Assembly: GCA_000181795.3 (NCBI GenBank)
Contig: CM012954.1
Span: forward strand, 11,841,121 to 11,905,120
Length of the DNA stretch: 64,000 bases
Reading direction: 5' to 3'
Source of the DNA: Trichinella spiralis
Lineage: Eukaryota > Nematoda > Enoplea > Trichinellida > Trichinellidae
In this document: in pieces, positions 14,301-30,234 of the stretch
How positions within the stretch are numbered: the first letter of the stretch is position 1
Layout of the letters: every line of letters begins with the position of its first letter
Made by a program: the position numbers and the translations under genes
The notes under the pieces: generated by a model
Databases searched by the model: none
Told to the model about the DNA's origin: nothing
The model's input: only the letters and a program-made list of their open reading frames with translations

Positions 14301-14926
14301 AACCAGCAAATCGATTGATATTTAACGGGCTGATTGTACGCTGTTGCGGTTGTGGACGTGGCAGAAGATATTGTTGTCTGCTTGACTGCTATTGATTTAG
14401 TTAGCATTCTCTTTGCCAGGAGGAGGATACTAGCTGGCAGTGGACCAGTCTTTTTTGTTTGGCAGGAAGTGCTTCGCGGTTGTTGGCAGTGGCAATTCAG
14501 GCCATGTGTAGCCTATGTGTAACTTGTCGTATTTATTGTTGTTCACATATATAAATAAAAACTGAAAGCACTAAAAAATAATTAAGAAAGATTAATATCG
14601 ACGCAGAATTTCCACATTAGAAATGTGTCATTGTTAAATCAACAGTGTTGTATACATACATCTCAGATCAACAACAGTGCAATATTTTTCGTCACACTAC
14701 ACAGCAACTGCTTTGACAAATGAAAAATATGCTCACCTCAGTTTCGCCTTATTGATTCAAAATGAACGCTTTTTCGATAAATGATTCTGTAAGCAATGAC
14801 AAAGCATTAAAGCCATCATTGCTGATGCGTCCAGTTTTCAAGCACTTGTATTTTGAAAATATATAAAAAGATATATTAAATAACGAGTGCTTGCCATCCA
14901 CTGTTTGATCAGTAACTATTTATCAG
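11314..14926. other. Intergenic region upstream of the kinesin start
   Basis: The interval lies between the kinesin ATG (minus) and the membrane-protein ATG (plus at 14927), so it should hold both promoters. It is AT-rich except for a GC-richer island at about 14330-14520. A phase-consistent but weak minus-strand gene model (13284-14511) is listed separately. A short hairpin with 7-bp arms lies at 13253-13273. Nothing else was recognised. Confidence 0.5.
13284..14511 (-). CDS. Weak candidate small gene (minus strand)
   Basis: Three segments join in frame: 14304-14511 (open frame rich in S, T and Q, after a possible acceptor, with an internal ATG at 14407), 13882-13950 (after AG, ending at donor GTAAGA, containing NAVQDKNCVVRWFG) and 13284-13332 (ending ALSKASRWRRKHSDR and a stop). 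Phases agree at both junctions, but the first donor (GTTGCA) is poor. An alternative last exon near 12440-12570 would give a hydrophobic tail instead. A plus-strand frame also covers the GC-richer island at 14334-14522. There is no family match, so this may be a long noncoding transcript or nothing at all. Confidence 0.25.
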
Positions 14927-17670
14927 ATGAATATCAGTGTTCTACTAGAAAAAGAAGTGGATTTAGAAAACAATCTAGAACGGTAAGTGAAAAGCATCAA
15001 TAATTTCTCCTCCTTCTATTTGCATGTTTATCGACATTTTTATTAAAAATAATTAAAATTTCTAGTTGAGAAAATAATTTTTCAATAAAAATCCCCTTTA
15101 AAAATAAAAGAGATGAAAACTTACTTTCATTGACAGGCCATCAGATAAACATCAGCTTCAAACATTATTGTATAATATTTTATTTAGTAAGATTGTGATG
15201 AAGCAGTGACAATTTTTCTCATTTACAAAAACACTGAAATACTAGGAAAAGAGTATCGGGAAATGTAATAATATAGGCGGCATTTTGTAGCTTAATGCAA
15301 TTACTTATTCGCTTACAAAGGCTGTATTACATTAGTAATGAATTCTATGGTCCATTTTACTTGCATGATTTCATGTTCATGCAACCAACATTATTTCATT
15401 TTGAAAACTACTTGTAAACAAAAATGGTAAATATTTAAAATCAAAATTCTATGTAAAAAGAAGCAGTTTATTTAAAATTTTCACAAACAAGAAAGAAAGG
15501 TTATTGTTCTAAAAGATAGAAGCAGCTTTGATGAAAAAGTATTTATTAATTTCATATGATAATTTAGAAAAAATCATATAATCAAAAATATTTATGTTTA
15601 TTATTCATTTAAGTTGAAAAAAGCATGCAACAGTAATTGAAAGCTTAAGCTGAAAGAAAAAGCACATACTTTATAGTTCAGTGTTTATTAGAGCTTTTGA
15701 AATGATTCTATATTTAACTCTACTGCTGTAAAATTTGCATATGTCATTCCCTCATAATACTAATACTAAAGACTTAACACAGAAACATTGACATACAAAT
15801 GATATTTTGGAAAATGTTTACTGTTCATATTTTCCTGATTTGTTTTTTCCAATTCTTTCCATTATTTAAATCATGAAGACAATCAATCATCAGTCAGTCG
15901 TTTTCGTTAATATTTTCACAATTGCATGGAACATTTTCTTGGTCATGCTTTCAGGCTGAAAGGGTGATTAGAAAGAAAATAATTGTAAAATTAACATGCT
16001 TCTTGTTGACATCGAACTTGTTACTTGTACTCGATTTCCTCGGCAAAGGTTTAGAAAAAAGTAATGCCCAAGATGAATATTTTAAAACAGTTAGCTTTCA
16101 TTAAATTACCTACAATTGAATAATTATTTTCCACTGTTCATGCTTCATTTGAATTAATTAAATTACTTACCGACAATACACACACCCATTTAGATATATA
16201 TACAGTAAAGAATTGGAATATTTGTTTCCAACATTTTATTAGAAAATGAATAATTTGTTCTTTTAAATAAGTTGTTCATTCAAATTTAAGCACGTTCAAA
16301 TTGATCTATTAATTTTTATAGCTTAGTGTTGAAGCTTCAATTTTCAATTCAAATTCAGCTTTCTCAATCAACTGGACTGACTAACTTTCTGTTTTCGAAA
16401 TTTTCAGCCTATTCAAAAAGTAGTTGATTGAAAAGAAGAATGAATGAATTGAATGAAAGCTAACTCGAACCAACTGCAAATGCTAAATAACTGCTTCAAT
16501 AGTACGTACGTTCAGTAAATATTTAATCAACACAAAAGAATTTCAACTTCAAACAAATCTTATTTCTTTCACACTTCTTCTTTTATCAGCTTGCCTTTTC
16601 CGTAAGTAAATACATAAATAAATAATTATAATACATATTCTACCGCTTATAGCAATTATTTGCCAGTTTTCGTTAGTCAACATTACAACTGACCAAAATA
16701 ATCAATTTGATTTGAACATTTTAAAAGTATTAATAAAAGAAAAAAAATTCATTTAACAGCTTCAACAACAAACAGTCGCCAATTTATACAATGAATAAGC
16801 GTTGCGTTGTTATTTTCAAACCATTATCATTTAGAAAAATGTAAACCAGACTGCACCTATAATTCATACCAATTAAGCGCAATATTCATTCACATAACAC
16901 CCATGAATGGGTGTTATTTATCAACAGCTGAATAGCTGGTGGCCACATTTCCACTTTTCACGTTTTGTCAAATTTCATTTAATAAAATATAACGAAAAGT
17001 CGATGACCACCCACCAACTTCATCCCAATACATATATATTATAATCTTTTCTATTTTCATCATTACAGCTCTACACAAACGTTCGTTTTGAAATTAACCA
17101 ATTTCTCATTGCAAGAGAACAAACGATCGCCTACATCCAATGCCTCTTTTATGGATTGGACTGGATGGTCTGCTTGGAAAATTGGTGCCATTGCTACTGC
17201 TGGTGCAGCAGCGTTGCTTCTTGTTGGTTTGATAAGTACAATATTCAAAAAAAATCTTTTCGCTATCTCTACTATTTTATAACCCATATTCGTAAACTAT
17301 AATTTTCTTTTAATTTAAATTTTTTTTCATATTCTAGCTGCATTATTTTTATGTCGTAAACGTAGAGGAGTCCAACCAAAAGCAGATTCCATATACAGTG
17401 TTCCAGATCGATGGGACAGTTTGTCTTTGCATTACATTGACAATCCAACCGAATTTTTAAAAGTAAAGTAGATTTTTGGCAATATTTTAACTATTAATAT
17501 TTACATTATTAATCAATTTCATCTTTCAACAGGGATCATGGGAAGAACTTTCTGATGATTCTTATTTAGCATGTTTGGAAAAAGAAATTGCTAAACGACT
17601 CAACTGTGTGCACGCATACCAAAATCCTGTGGTCAACAGCTGTGAACTGAGATTAGATCACGTTGCTTAA
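14927..17670 (+). CDS. Small single-pass membrane protein, unidentified
   Basis: Four exons, 14927-14982, 17069-17235, 17338-17462 and 17533-17670, total 486 nt (161 aa). Phases agree at all three junctions, acceptors are good, and the donors are mixed (GTAAGT after exon 1). I do not recognise the family. There is no N-terminal signal peptide. A short, polar, probably extracytoplasmic segment carries two possible N-glycosylation sites (NFS near residue 30, NAS near 43) and a WTGWSAWKIG patch. An alanine/leucine-rich membrane segment follows at about 56-80, then the basic stop-transfer cluster CRKRRG. The roughly 80-residue tail is rich in D, E, S and Y, with SIYSVPDRWDSLSLHYIDNP and SWEELSDDSY. 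The layout suggests a type III (N-out) membrane protein with a cytoplasmic adaptor-binding tail, but that is inference. The first intron is about 2.1 kb. Confidence 0.72.
16894..16917. repeat. Perfect 11-bp inverted repeat with 2-nt spacer
   Basis: ATAACACCCAT at 16894-16904 is followed by GA and then its exact reverse complement at 16907-16917. It lies in the first intron of the small membrane-protein gene, about 150 bp before exon 2. No function can be assigned. It could be a DNA-binding palindrome or a chance hairpin. Confidence 0.85.
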
Positions 17671-20014
17671 CAATGAAAAAAAAAATTATTTTTTGAAAAA
17701 AAGTAAGTTCTTTCAAAAACAGATTGAATGAAATTAAAATTAAGATTTAAATCAATTTCATAAACAAATTCATATTTATCACATATGTATCAAGATTATT
17801 ATAACAATTCAGAGTAGTCATCTTTATGTTTTATTTATTGATATTTACAACAAATCAATCAATACTATAATGAAAAGCATAAAAGATAACCCAAGCAGCA
17901 TATGATCAATAACAATTTCATCAGTTCGTGAAGAACATTATTTCAACTGAAAGCAATTTTCCTTTCCGCTTTAGAGTGTTAAAAGAAAGTAATTCAATTT
18001 TCTTTTCAACATCACGTAAAGCACAATTTTCTTCTTTCTCTTTTTTTATTTACACGTGTATCTACAGTATGCTCATCAATGCTTACATCATCACATTCAG
18101 ATAACTTTCAACAAATTCTATGAATCATTAGCACAGCTCACCAACATACATACGCTTGATCGTTAGTTTAACTTTTCTTATTCACGATATTTTCTTTTAT
18201 TTTTGAATAATATTTCCCCTACATAATATATAACAAAACTATTTTAAAATCTACACAGAATCATTCAAGTTATGCCAAAAACAATAAAGCTTAATAAAAA
18301 AAAATTCTTTTCAAATTTTCCTACCGTCTTTTCTAATCTGGATATTAAATATTGAAATATTAGATCACATTTTCAGTATTAAAACAAGTCAAATTATCAT
18401 GCCAATATCTAACGCATTATTCTTGAAAATAATAGTAACTGAATTTTAACATTCAACAAATATTCTTTTTCAAATAACATATAAGCATTTGCTTCACTGT
18501 TTTGTACGCATATAAACTTCGTTGAATAAATGAATCCGTCACTTTTACAAAATTGATTATTTTAACACTGCCTTTTTATTATTTAGCAAGAATTTAACTA
18601 TTTCAAAATCTCTCAACTTTCAAGACATTCAGTTCCATTAAAAGTCAAGAATAAATACACTGCACAACATCAGCCTTTAAGTATGACATATGAAAGAGAA
18701 GTGAATTTCACAAATTTATTTTACACTGACACTATTTCAGGATGACAATCGTTGTCAACTGACAAATCCCTACTTTACTGTACGTCTCATCAGTAAGACA
18801 GCTAATTTATCAGCAGGTAGCAATTACATTAATTGTTACTACTGCTACTGTTTATATATTGCTGATGATGATGATGCTAGTACAACTATGTCTTGTTAAA
18901 CTTTTATATAATAAAAATGATAAACAAATTACCTTATAAAGAATTTTATTCCAAAACCAAGAAAAGAAGTCATTCGGACAAAATGAACATAAATTTCTCG
19001 CTAACTATTCAAAGGCGCCCAAAATACCGGAATATTCAACGAAATCACAAAACACAAGAGCAAAAAGCTCTATAAAAGTACATTACCATAAACAAATAAT
19101 ACTGAAAAACAATAGGAAAGTGTTTTATCATCGTCGGTTAGAAAGAAATTAAATTTTCACCTAAAGAAAAATACAAAAGAACGAATATCCACACACACAC
19201 ACACACGCGCACACAAAAAGAAAAAAACCTAGTAGTTCAACATCATATGATAAACAGTATATTAAAGTCGACTGGAGTGAATAATGATGAATCATCAGTT
19301 CTTTTCTGTGATTAGGGGAGATTTCAAATTCAAATTAATACGTAAATGCTCTCAACAGCAATAGCAAAAAAGCAGCAGAAGTTGGAATCTATTACAAAGC
19401 GGAGAAAGTTCACAGGGCCAATTTCACATGTAATAATAAGATATGAAATGTCGTATTTGGCCAATTGATGGTGAAAAATATTGTAAAAGAAGAACGTGAG
19501 AATCAAAGAGGAAAGAAAATTAAGTACCTAAACAGTAAAAAATAAATTAAATGATATTTTTCAGTAAAAATATCGGCAACAACATGCGCTGACCAAGCAC
19601 AGGAAACAGCAAAACAGCGAACAAACAGTCTGAATTCAAATGCAAAGCGCAAAAGAAATCTTGCTGTCTGAACAGCTTCTCTGCTGCAAAAAAAACGGTC
19701 ATAAACACAAAAAATCAAATAACAAACAAAAACAAAAAGTATAAATAAATAAATAAATAAATAAAAATATAAAAATAATTTAGATTTTCCGAAGAGGATA
19801 AATAAAGTTTGCTCTCAAGACAAAACTGTGCACAACACTAACAACAAAGTGAAACACACATATCGGTGATTTTTCAAATGGATGAATGAAGGAACAGACA
19901 AATATAGTGTACAAAATTGCAAAACTCGAGGTAAAAATAAAGCAATATGCAACAATATAGTATTCTGCTTACCAAAAAACAAAAATGTGCAATTATTTTT
20001 TTGTTTCTTTTTTA
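17671..20014. other. Convergent intergenic region with simple repeats
   Basis: The interval lies between the stop of the membrane-protein gene (plus) and the stop of Argonaute (minus), so it contains both 3' UTRs. It is AT-rich. Simple repeats include an AC tract at about 19190-19215 and an AAAT tract at about 19743-19764. No coding exon was found. A long Argonaute 3' UTR would be expected to lie at its right end. Confidence 0.5.
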
Positions 20015-24961
<4,947 letters not shown>

Positions 24962-25973
24962 GATGCTGTCGATCAACTTGTAAAGCTGAATTTTTGGCAA
25001 GTTATGTCGGTTCAGTTATGCACAAAACAATACATTTCCTGCCGTAAAAATTTAAAACTTTCGACCAACAAAAAGATGCAGTTACGACACCGTACATCAA
25101 CGCGTTGGAGGTCAATCGATCAATGCGTCCTACTAAACATCAATGTACCTGCATTCACTTTAGTATACTGTAAGTTCTGACGGACTAAATTTTAGAATGA
25201 CAATTTATTGTTTGTACATATTTGATCGTCACGGAAAATGTATCAGTTACATTGAATGGAAACGTTACAAACAGTTATCTATGAATCGGATTGAGGTGCG
25301 TCTGTCAAACTGTAAATGTGGTTATGTAATGTTGCGTTAGTTTATAGGAATTTCAACTAGTAAATGGTTTGATATCGTCAATTAAATCATTTGTAAACAA
25401 ATTATCACCCATCAGTACTAGGTAAAATGTTTGAAAATTACAAAATTATTTATTTCAAAATACTTCTTTATCAGATGCGTTTTCAAAAGCTTCTGCACTG
25501 ACTCGTACAAATTAACATATTTTGAGACTCCAACATCGCTCAAATTCGTTATTAACACGGATATCCACGCTAAAAATGTGCATAACTTGCTGCAAACAAT
25601 ATTTTCCGAGGTATCTTTATTTTAAATTTTCGGCCATGAGCATATTGTAATATTCTGCATTGCAGGTCTACGTACCCTATGTAACAAAGAATCCATCATC
25701 TATCAAAAATAATAAAATATGTAGTGAGCTGTTTTCAACTAAACTTGACGAACTCGTTCAAGCGCACGAATGCTTTGATTAAATTATTAATTTCTGTTCT
25801 CTGAAGCCAACAATCAACCAAATGCAATTTGTAAATTGTAGCAAAACATAATTTATAATTGCAGGAAAATCTTAAATCTCATGACAGATTCTCGTAAGTA
25901 TAACTGTAAAGAATATATTGACCTGGTTAATGAGAGTACGATGTTCAACAGCTGAATGTCAGCATGTGAAAAC
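24962..25973. other. Intergenic region upstream of Argonaute
   Basis: About 1 kb between the Argonaute ATG and the stop of the rhodanese-like gene, both on the minus strand. It should carry the Argonaute promoter and the 3' UTR of the rhodanese gene. The plus-strand open frame at 24866-25180 is a shadow of the Argonaute first exon and its flanks. Nothing else was recognised. Confidence 0.5.
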
Positions 25974-26615
25974 TCAAGGTTCATTGGTAACATTTTTGGA
26001 CCATTCTTCCCATCCAGCAGGATAGTGACGACTTCTGAAATATTTTAGAGATTAATTAACATTTATGAAGTTAAGAAGATTACTTTTTGTATCCATATTT
26101 ATGGGCAATTTCCAATGCTGCCGTACTTTTGATGTGACTTAAACCATGGAAAACTATGTTTGCGTCGTACTTTGTTGGCTTATCAAAATGATACTGTTTT
26201 CGAAAAGCTTCTGGAGTTAATTTCAAAGCTTCAGAAAGCTGCCCAACTGTTTAAAGAATGCATTATAAGAAGAAATTTAAATAAATATAACCATACGTGG
26301 AATATTGTAGGATCCTTCAATTTTTCCTTGCTTCTTAATTTCTTCCGGATCACGAACGTCAATAATCAGAACATCATTTGCGTCGTAGAGGGCTTTGAGC
26401 TCCTCGTATGTCAATTCATATGAATTATGAATTCCGTAACAATTTTTTTGAATTTTTCCAAATTCAACTCTATATTCTTAAACGCCACTTTAAAAATTAC
26501 ATGGAAAAGGAAATAAAAACTTACTAGATGCTGCAGGCAGTAAGGCACGGCTCCAAGCGGAACGTCTGTTCAAGGTGAAGGCACGCAATAAGACACGAAC
26601 AGCCGGCACGATCAT
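25974..26615 (-). CDS. Single-domain rhodanese-like protein, probably mitochondrial, catalytic Cys absent
   Basis: Rhodanese-fold proteins transfer sulfane sulfur through an active-site cysteine. Four exons, 26525-26615, 26297-26476, 26084-26246 and 25974-26034, total 495 nt (164 aa). All junction phases agree. The N-terminus (MIVPAVRVLLRAFTLNRR) is basic and lacks acidic residues, as in mitochondrial presequences. Residues about 45-160 carry the rhodanese landmarks: YEELKAL, VLIIDVRDPEE, GSYNIPLGQL, and the closing SRHYPAGWEEW. The active-site loop should read C-x-x-G-x-R/K after a hydrophobic strand. Here it reads IVFHGLSHIKS, with Gly125 where Cys is expected. The protein is therefore probably a binding or scaffold version and not a sulfurtransferase. 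It resembles the small TSTD1/Hsp67B2-type group. Confidence 0.88.
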
Positions 26616-27699
26616 CGGGTGATAAAAATAAAATTTGTTAAGTAGAGCAACCTGTATTTTAAAAACAATAAGTTTAGGGCAGCTTTATATTAAGAATTGT
26701 TCACGCATCGTAGTAAACAATCACAACAGTGCTCAGTAACTGAGTTCATCTGAGAAGCGTAACGCAAATGAATAATATATAAAACATACCAAAGAGCGGA
26801 ATCATAGCTAACAGTTGCGAAATTCAAAAGGCAAATCAGTGCAACAAATAAATGAAAGCCTGCACGATTAATAATCAAAAGCAGCTGCTAAAATGACACT
26901 TTCAGATTCTCATCGGTCAATGTGATGGAACTTCATCTCGTAAATTTATAATATATGAATTATAGAAAAAAAAATTGCTTAATTTCAACTATATTAAATT
27001 ATTTTGCATGCAAAATAAATTTTTTATTTTGTTTTTGAAAATACAAATCACTACATTTAAAGCAACATCGAATCATTAAAATTCCAAAAATACAAAAACA
27101 ATAATTGCTAAATAAGCATTTAAAAAACAGAATAGAAAATACAATAAAATTTAATAAAAATTTAATCACAGTAATGCAAATCTTGCAGAAAATAAATAAT
27201 ATTAACCAAAAATAAAAAACAACATATTGCAAAAGAGTGTCACCAATAACATTGTTGTTAATGTTGCAAAATAAGAGTGACATCAGAATTCGAAAATGGA
27301 TTTCTTTCTCGTGTGAATGCTTGAAGTAAAATTTAATAACAAGTAACTAAGTGAAACAAGAGAAACATTGAGCTGACCTGCACATTATAAGAAACGAAGA
27401 ATTATGTGCCATCAAATTTGTCAAATCTTTTTACAGTACTCCTTACAGAAAATTAGTTGACAACTTCGAAAATACATTTCTCATTTACTGTTAAATTCAT
27501 TACATATACACATTTACAGTTGCATATTAGCCCCTCATATTAAATGTTTGCGTATTCCATTTTTTGCTTTTACAAGGTAGTTAAAGGTATTAAAAAGAAA
27601 TAAAGTAGCCATCTTAAAGTTAAGAATGATACTTTATTACTTACACCTTTTATTACTGTACAACATGCTTGGGAAAATTCCACATTACATTATTTGGTA
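26616..27699. other. Intergenic, very AT-rich
   Basis: Sequence upstream of the rhodanese-like ATG and so its probable promoter side. The minus-strand open frames at 26690-26878 and 26999-27283 are low-complexity, hydrophobic products of AT-rich DNA without supporting splice sites. Nothing was recognised. Confidence 0.5.
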
Positions 27700-28140
27700 A
27701 TGTTATTTTTCATAAACGATTAAACTTCAATTTAAACATATTGGAAAGTGCAGAAAAACGAATTTATACGGATTCAAATAATGGACTGACTGCATTTTGC
27801 TTGGCAAACACTGTTCAAATCGACCACTTTAACTTTCTTGAGCTCGGTGTACGCTTGCACCAGTATCACGCACAGCATTTTTGGTGGGGAGAAACTTTAT
27901 TTTCTTCCAAAAACGAAGAAGGCCAAAAACACCACAGTAATCACAACTGTAAAACTGAAAATCAGGCAACATACTGCTGCCGTTTTATGCACAGTTGCTT
28001 CCTGCAGTTATTTGCATACATACAGAAGAATGCGGATAACAAACACACCAGTACTAGGTTAAATTACTTCAGCATTTAAAATTATAACAGTCTTTTTTCA
28101 AAAAGTATGACCGGAAATTCTTCGTTTTTCTAAAATACAT
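27700..28140 (-). repeat. Duplicated segment, copy 1, with a membrane-tail frame
   Basis: About 430 bp that aligns, in the same orientation, with 33545-33995. On the minus strand an acceptor-like CTGCAG is followed by an open frame (about 27908-28004) reading EATVHKTAAVCCLIFSF and a hydrophobic run ending FGRK and a stop. Copy 2 preserves this frame, the stop and the acceptor, with an in-frame insertion. A second conserved block, with MLCVILVQAYTELKKVKVV here, lies further along the minus strand. It could be the terminal exon of a small membrane-protein gene family or a dispersed repeat. No 5' exons were found. Confidence 0.7.
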
Positions 28141-30234
28141 CTTAATCCTAAACTTATTAAACAATTCAATTTATGAAATTGAAAATGAATAATCACAATA
28201 TAAATAGAAAGAATAGTTTCTCATTTTAACAACAAATTCGCACTTGGAAAGATGCCTTCAGATTTGCAAAATGTGCGCGATCTGTAAATCACTACTACGA
28301 AGACAATAAAAACATAAACCTTGTTGCTCAAACTTAAACCATCGATCTTTCCATTTCGCTTACATATATTTTTGACAGTGATAGATATGTGCGCCATGAC
28401 AAATTACGCAAGTGTTCGGTGTTGTTTCCATTTTCCCTTCCAACGCTGCTGTCGTTGTAAATCTTCCAGCTTTTGATTAGATTTTTGATCCTTTGATAAA
28501 AATAGTATGTGAACATGCCGTACATGTGGCTAATCGACTGTTCAATTCTTACCTGATTTCGTAAAATGGTAAAAGGTGATGCTAAATCTGAACTTGTCAA
28601 CATATCCACAAAACTTTCCTCTTCTCATTTTTTCCAAGTAACAATGGAAATTTTCTGCTTGAATAATTCCATTACGATATCTGCTGCAGCTAATTATTGC
28701 ATCACAGACAGCTCTTTCCTAGCGGTACAAGTGGGCGTACGTGTAGATTGAACTGATCATGCAAACGTTTTAATTTTACAGCTAAGGGTTTGGCACTTCC
28801 AACAACGTTCTTATGTGATTCTGTGACACCAAATCTATTTTTCAAAATTTCTATCGCCACTGAGTTATTGGCTGCTGTGATACATAAGTCACCTGTGGCT
28901 GTAAGAGCGAATCTGCAGAGACAGAAACCAAAATTTGACAATTTCGTAGAGTAACTGATATCTGTGCATGAATAAATACTCAATTCGAATTGTTAGTGGA
29001 AAGTCGTGAATTCTAACACGTCCCCGTGGAAATTCCGTACTTCACAACGTAGCAAGCAAACACTGAAAACGGAATCACTTATATTTTTCGGTGTGTATAT
29101 CGATCTTTTTCCTGTACTACCATCTAGAAAATCTTCTGCAAGGCGTTGAATTTCTAACATTTCTCTTTCAAGTGATTCAAAGTCGTCGAATTCTTTCTCA
29201 AGATCAACCGGATTTAATTCTTATAATTCTTCCAAGAGAATCTGCGTCTTCTCAAACTGTTTCTCACTCCGCATATATTTAATGCATTCCAAACCTTATT
29301 TCGCGACGCACTGTCAATGCAAAAATAAAGGATTTCCATCATCCATTTTACCAGTCTAATTTTCAGATAAGTCTGTTTCGTTTTCATGCCTTCATTTCTA
29401 AACGTTTAGACACGAAAATGTTATTTCTGTTGGCTGCGTGACGCAAAAAGCGGCGTAAAAAGGAATTATGTTCTGATAATCAAATTAAAGAATTCTATAA
29501 AATTCTTACCATGAAATTCGAAATTCTATTACAACACCAATAACAGCCCTCAATTGATCCCCGGCAGGGAGACTGACCACATCCATTAGAATGCATAACC
29601 TCAAGTCTCTATTCTTGTCAACGAGAGTACAATACACACTATAATTTACTCGAAAAATAAAGGAATAGAGTTCTGTAGGAGCCAATACAATTAAATTGCA
29701 TAATGGAAATATTCCGCAACAACAACACAACTAATCAGTAAAACTACTTTTAAGGGTCCACAACTCTACAGTACAATTTCCTGGATGATCAAGTATAATA
29801 TATAATTTTTGTTCTCTACAAATAGAATTGTTGCATGAATAAAAATGAAATTATTAAATAATGCGGTTAAAATTTGTTAAATTGAGATTATTTTTCAAAA
29901 TCTAAGATATTTTCAATTATAATGCTTTATATAAATAATAACTTTCAAATTAATCGTATAATACTTTTGTATCTTACAGTAAGAAAAAATTCAATGCCTT
30001 TATAGAGAGCGAATAAGATTGCAATTTTATACATTTGATAAATTTGATTTCTCGTTGTTTGTTAATTGATCGATTGTTTTGTTTAATTGGTAAATAATTT
30101 AGCTAGAACTGTATGGGATTTTACTGCTAAATGTTTAAACTGTATAACTGTTGCATGTTTTGATATTTCTGATAGTTAAGAGTAATAAATTGATGGTATT
30201 ATTGTTGAAAATTTCATCAATCCGTATTCGAAGA
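28141..30234. other. Unresolved region with probable minus-strand exons
   Basis: Several minus-strand open stretches suggest a gene that I could not assemble: about 29120-29220 (DLEKEFDDFESLEREMLEI, helical and acidic), 28702-28983 (contains AKPLAVKLKRLHDQF) and about 28554-28640 (DMLTSSDLASPFTILRNQ, ending at a good donor GTAAGA at 28553/28552), then about 28400-28480 (DQKSNQKLEDLQRQQRW). Another strong donor is at 29511/29510. The frames do not join into one clean model, and in-frame stops lie between 28640 and 28710. It may be a real gene with very short introns or a decayed one. No family was recognised. The right end should hold the TatD promoter. Confidence 0.4.
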
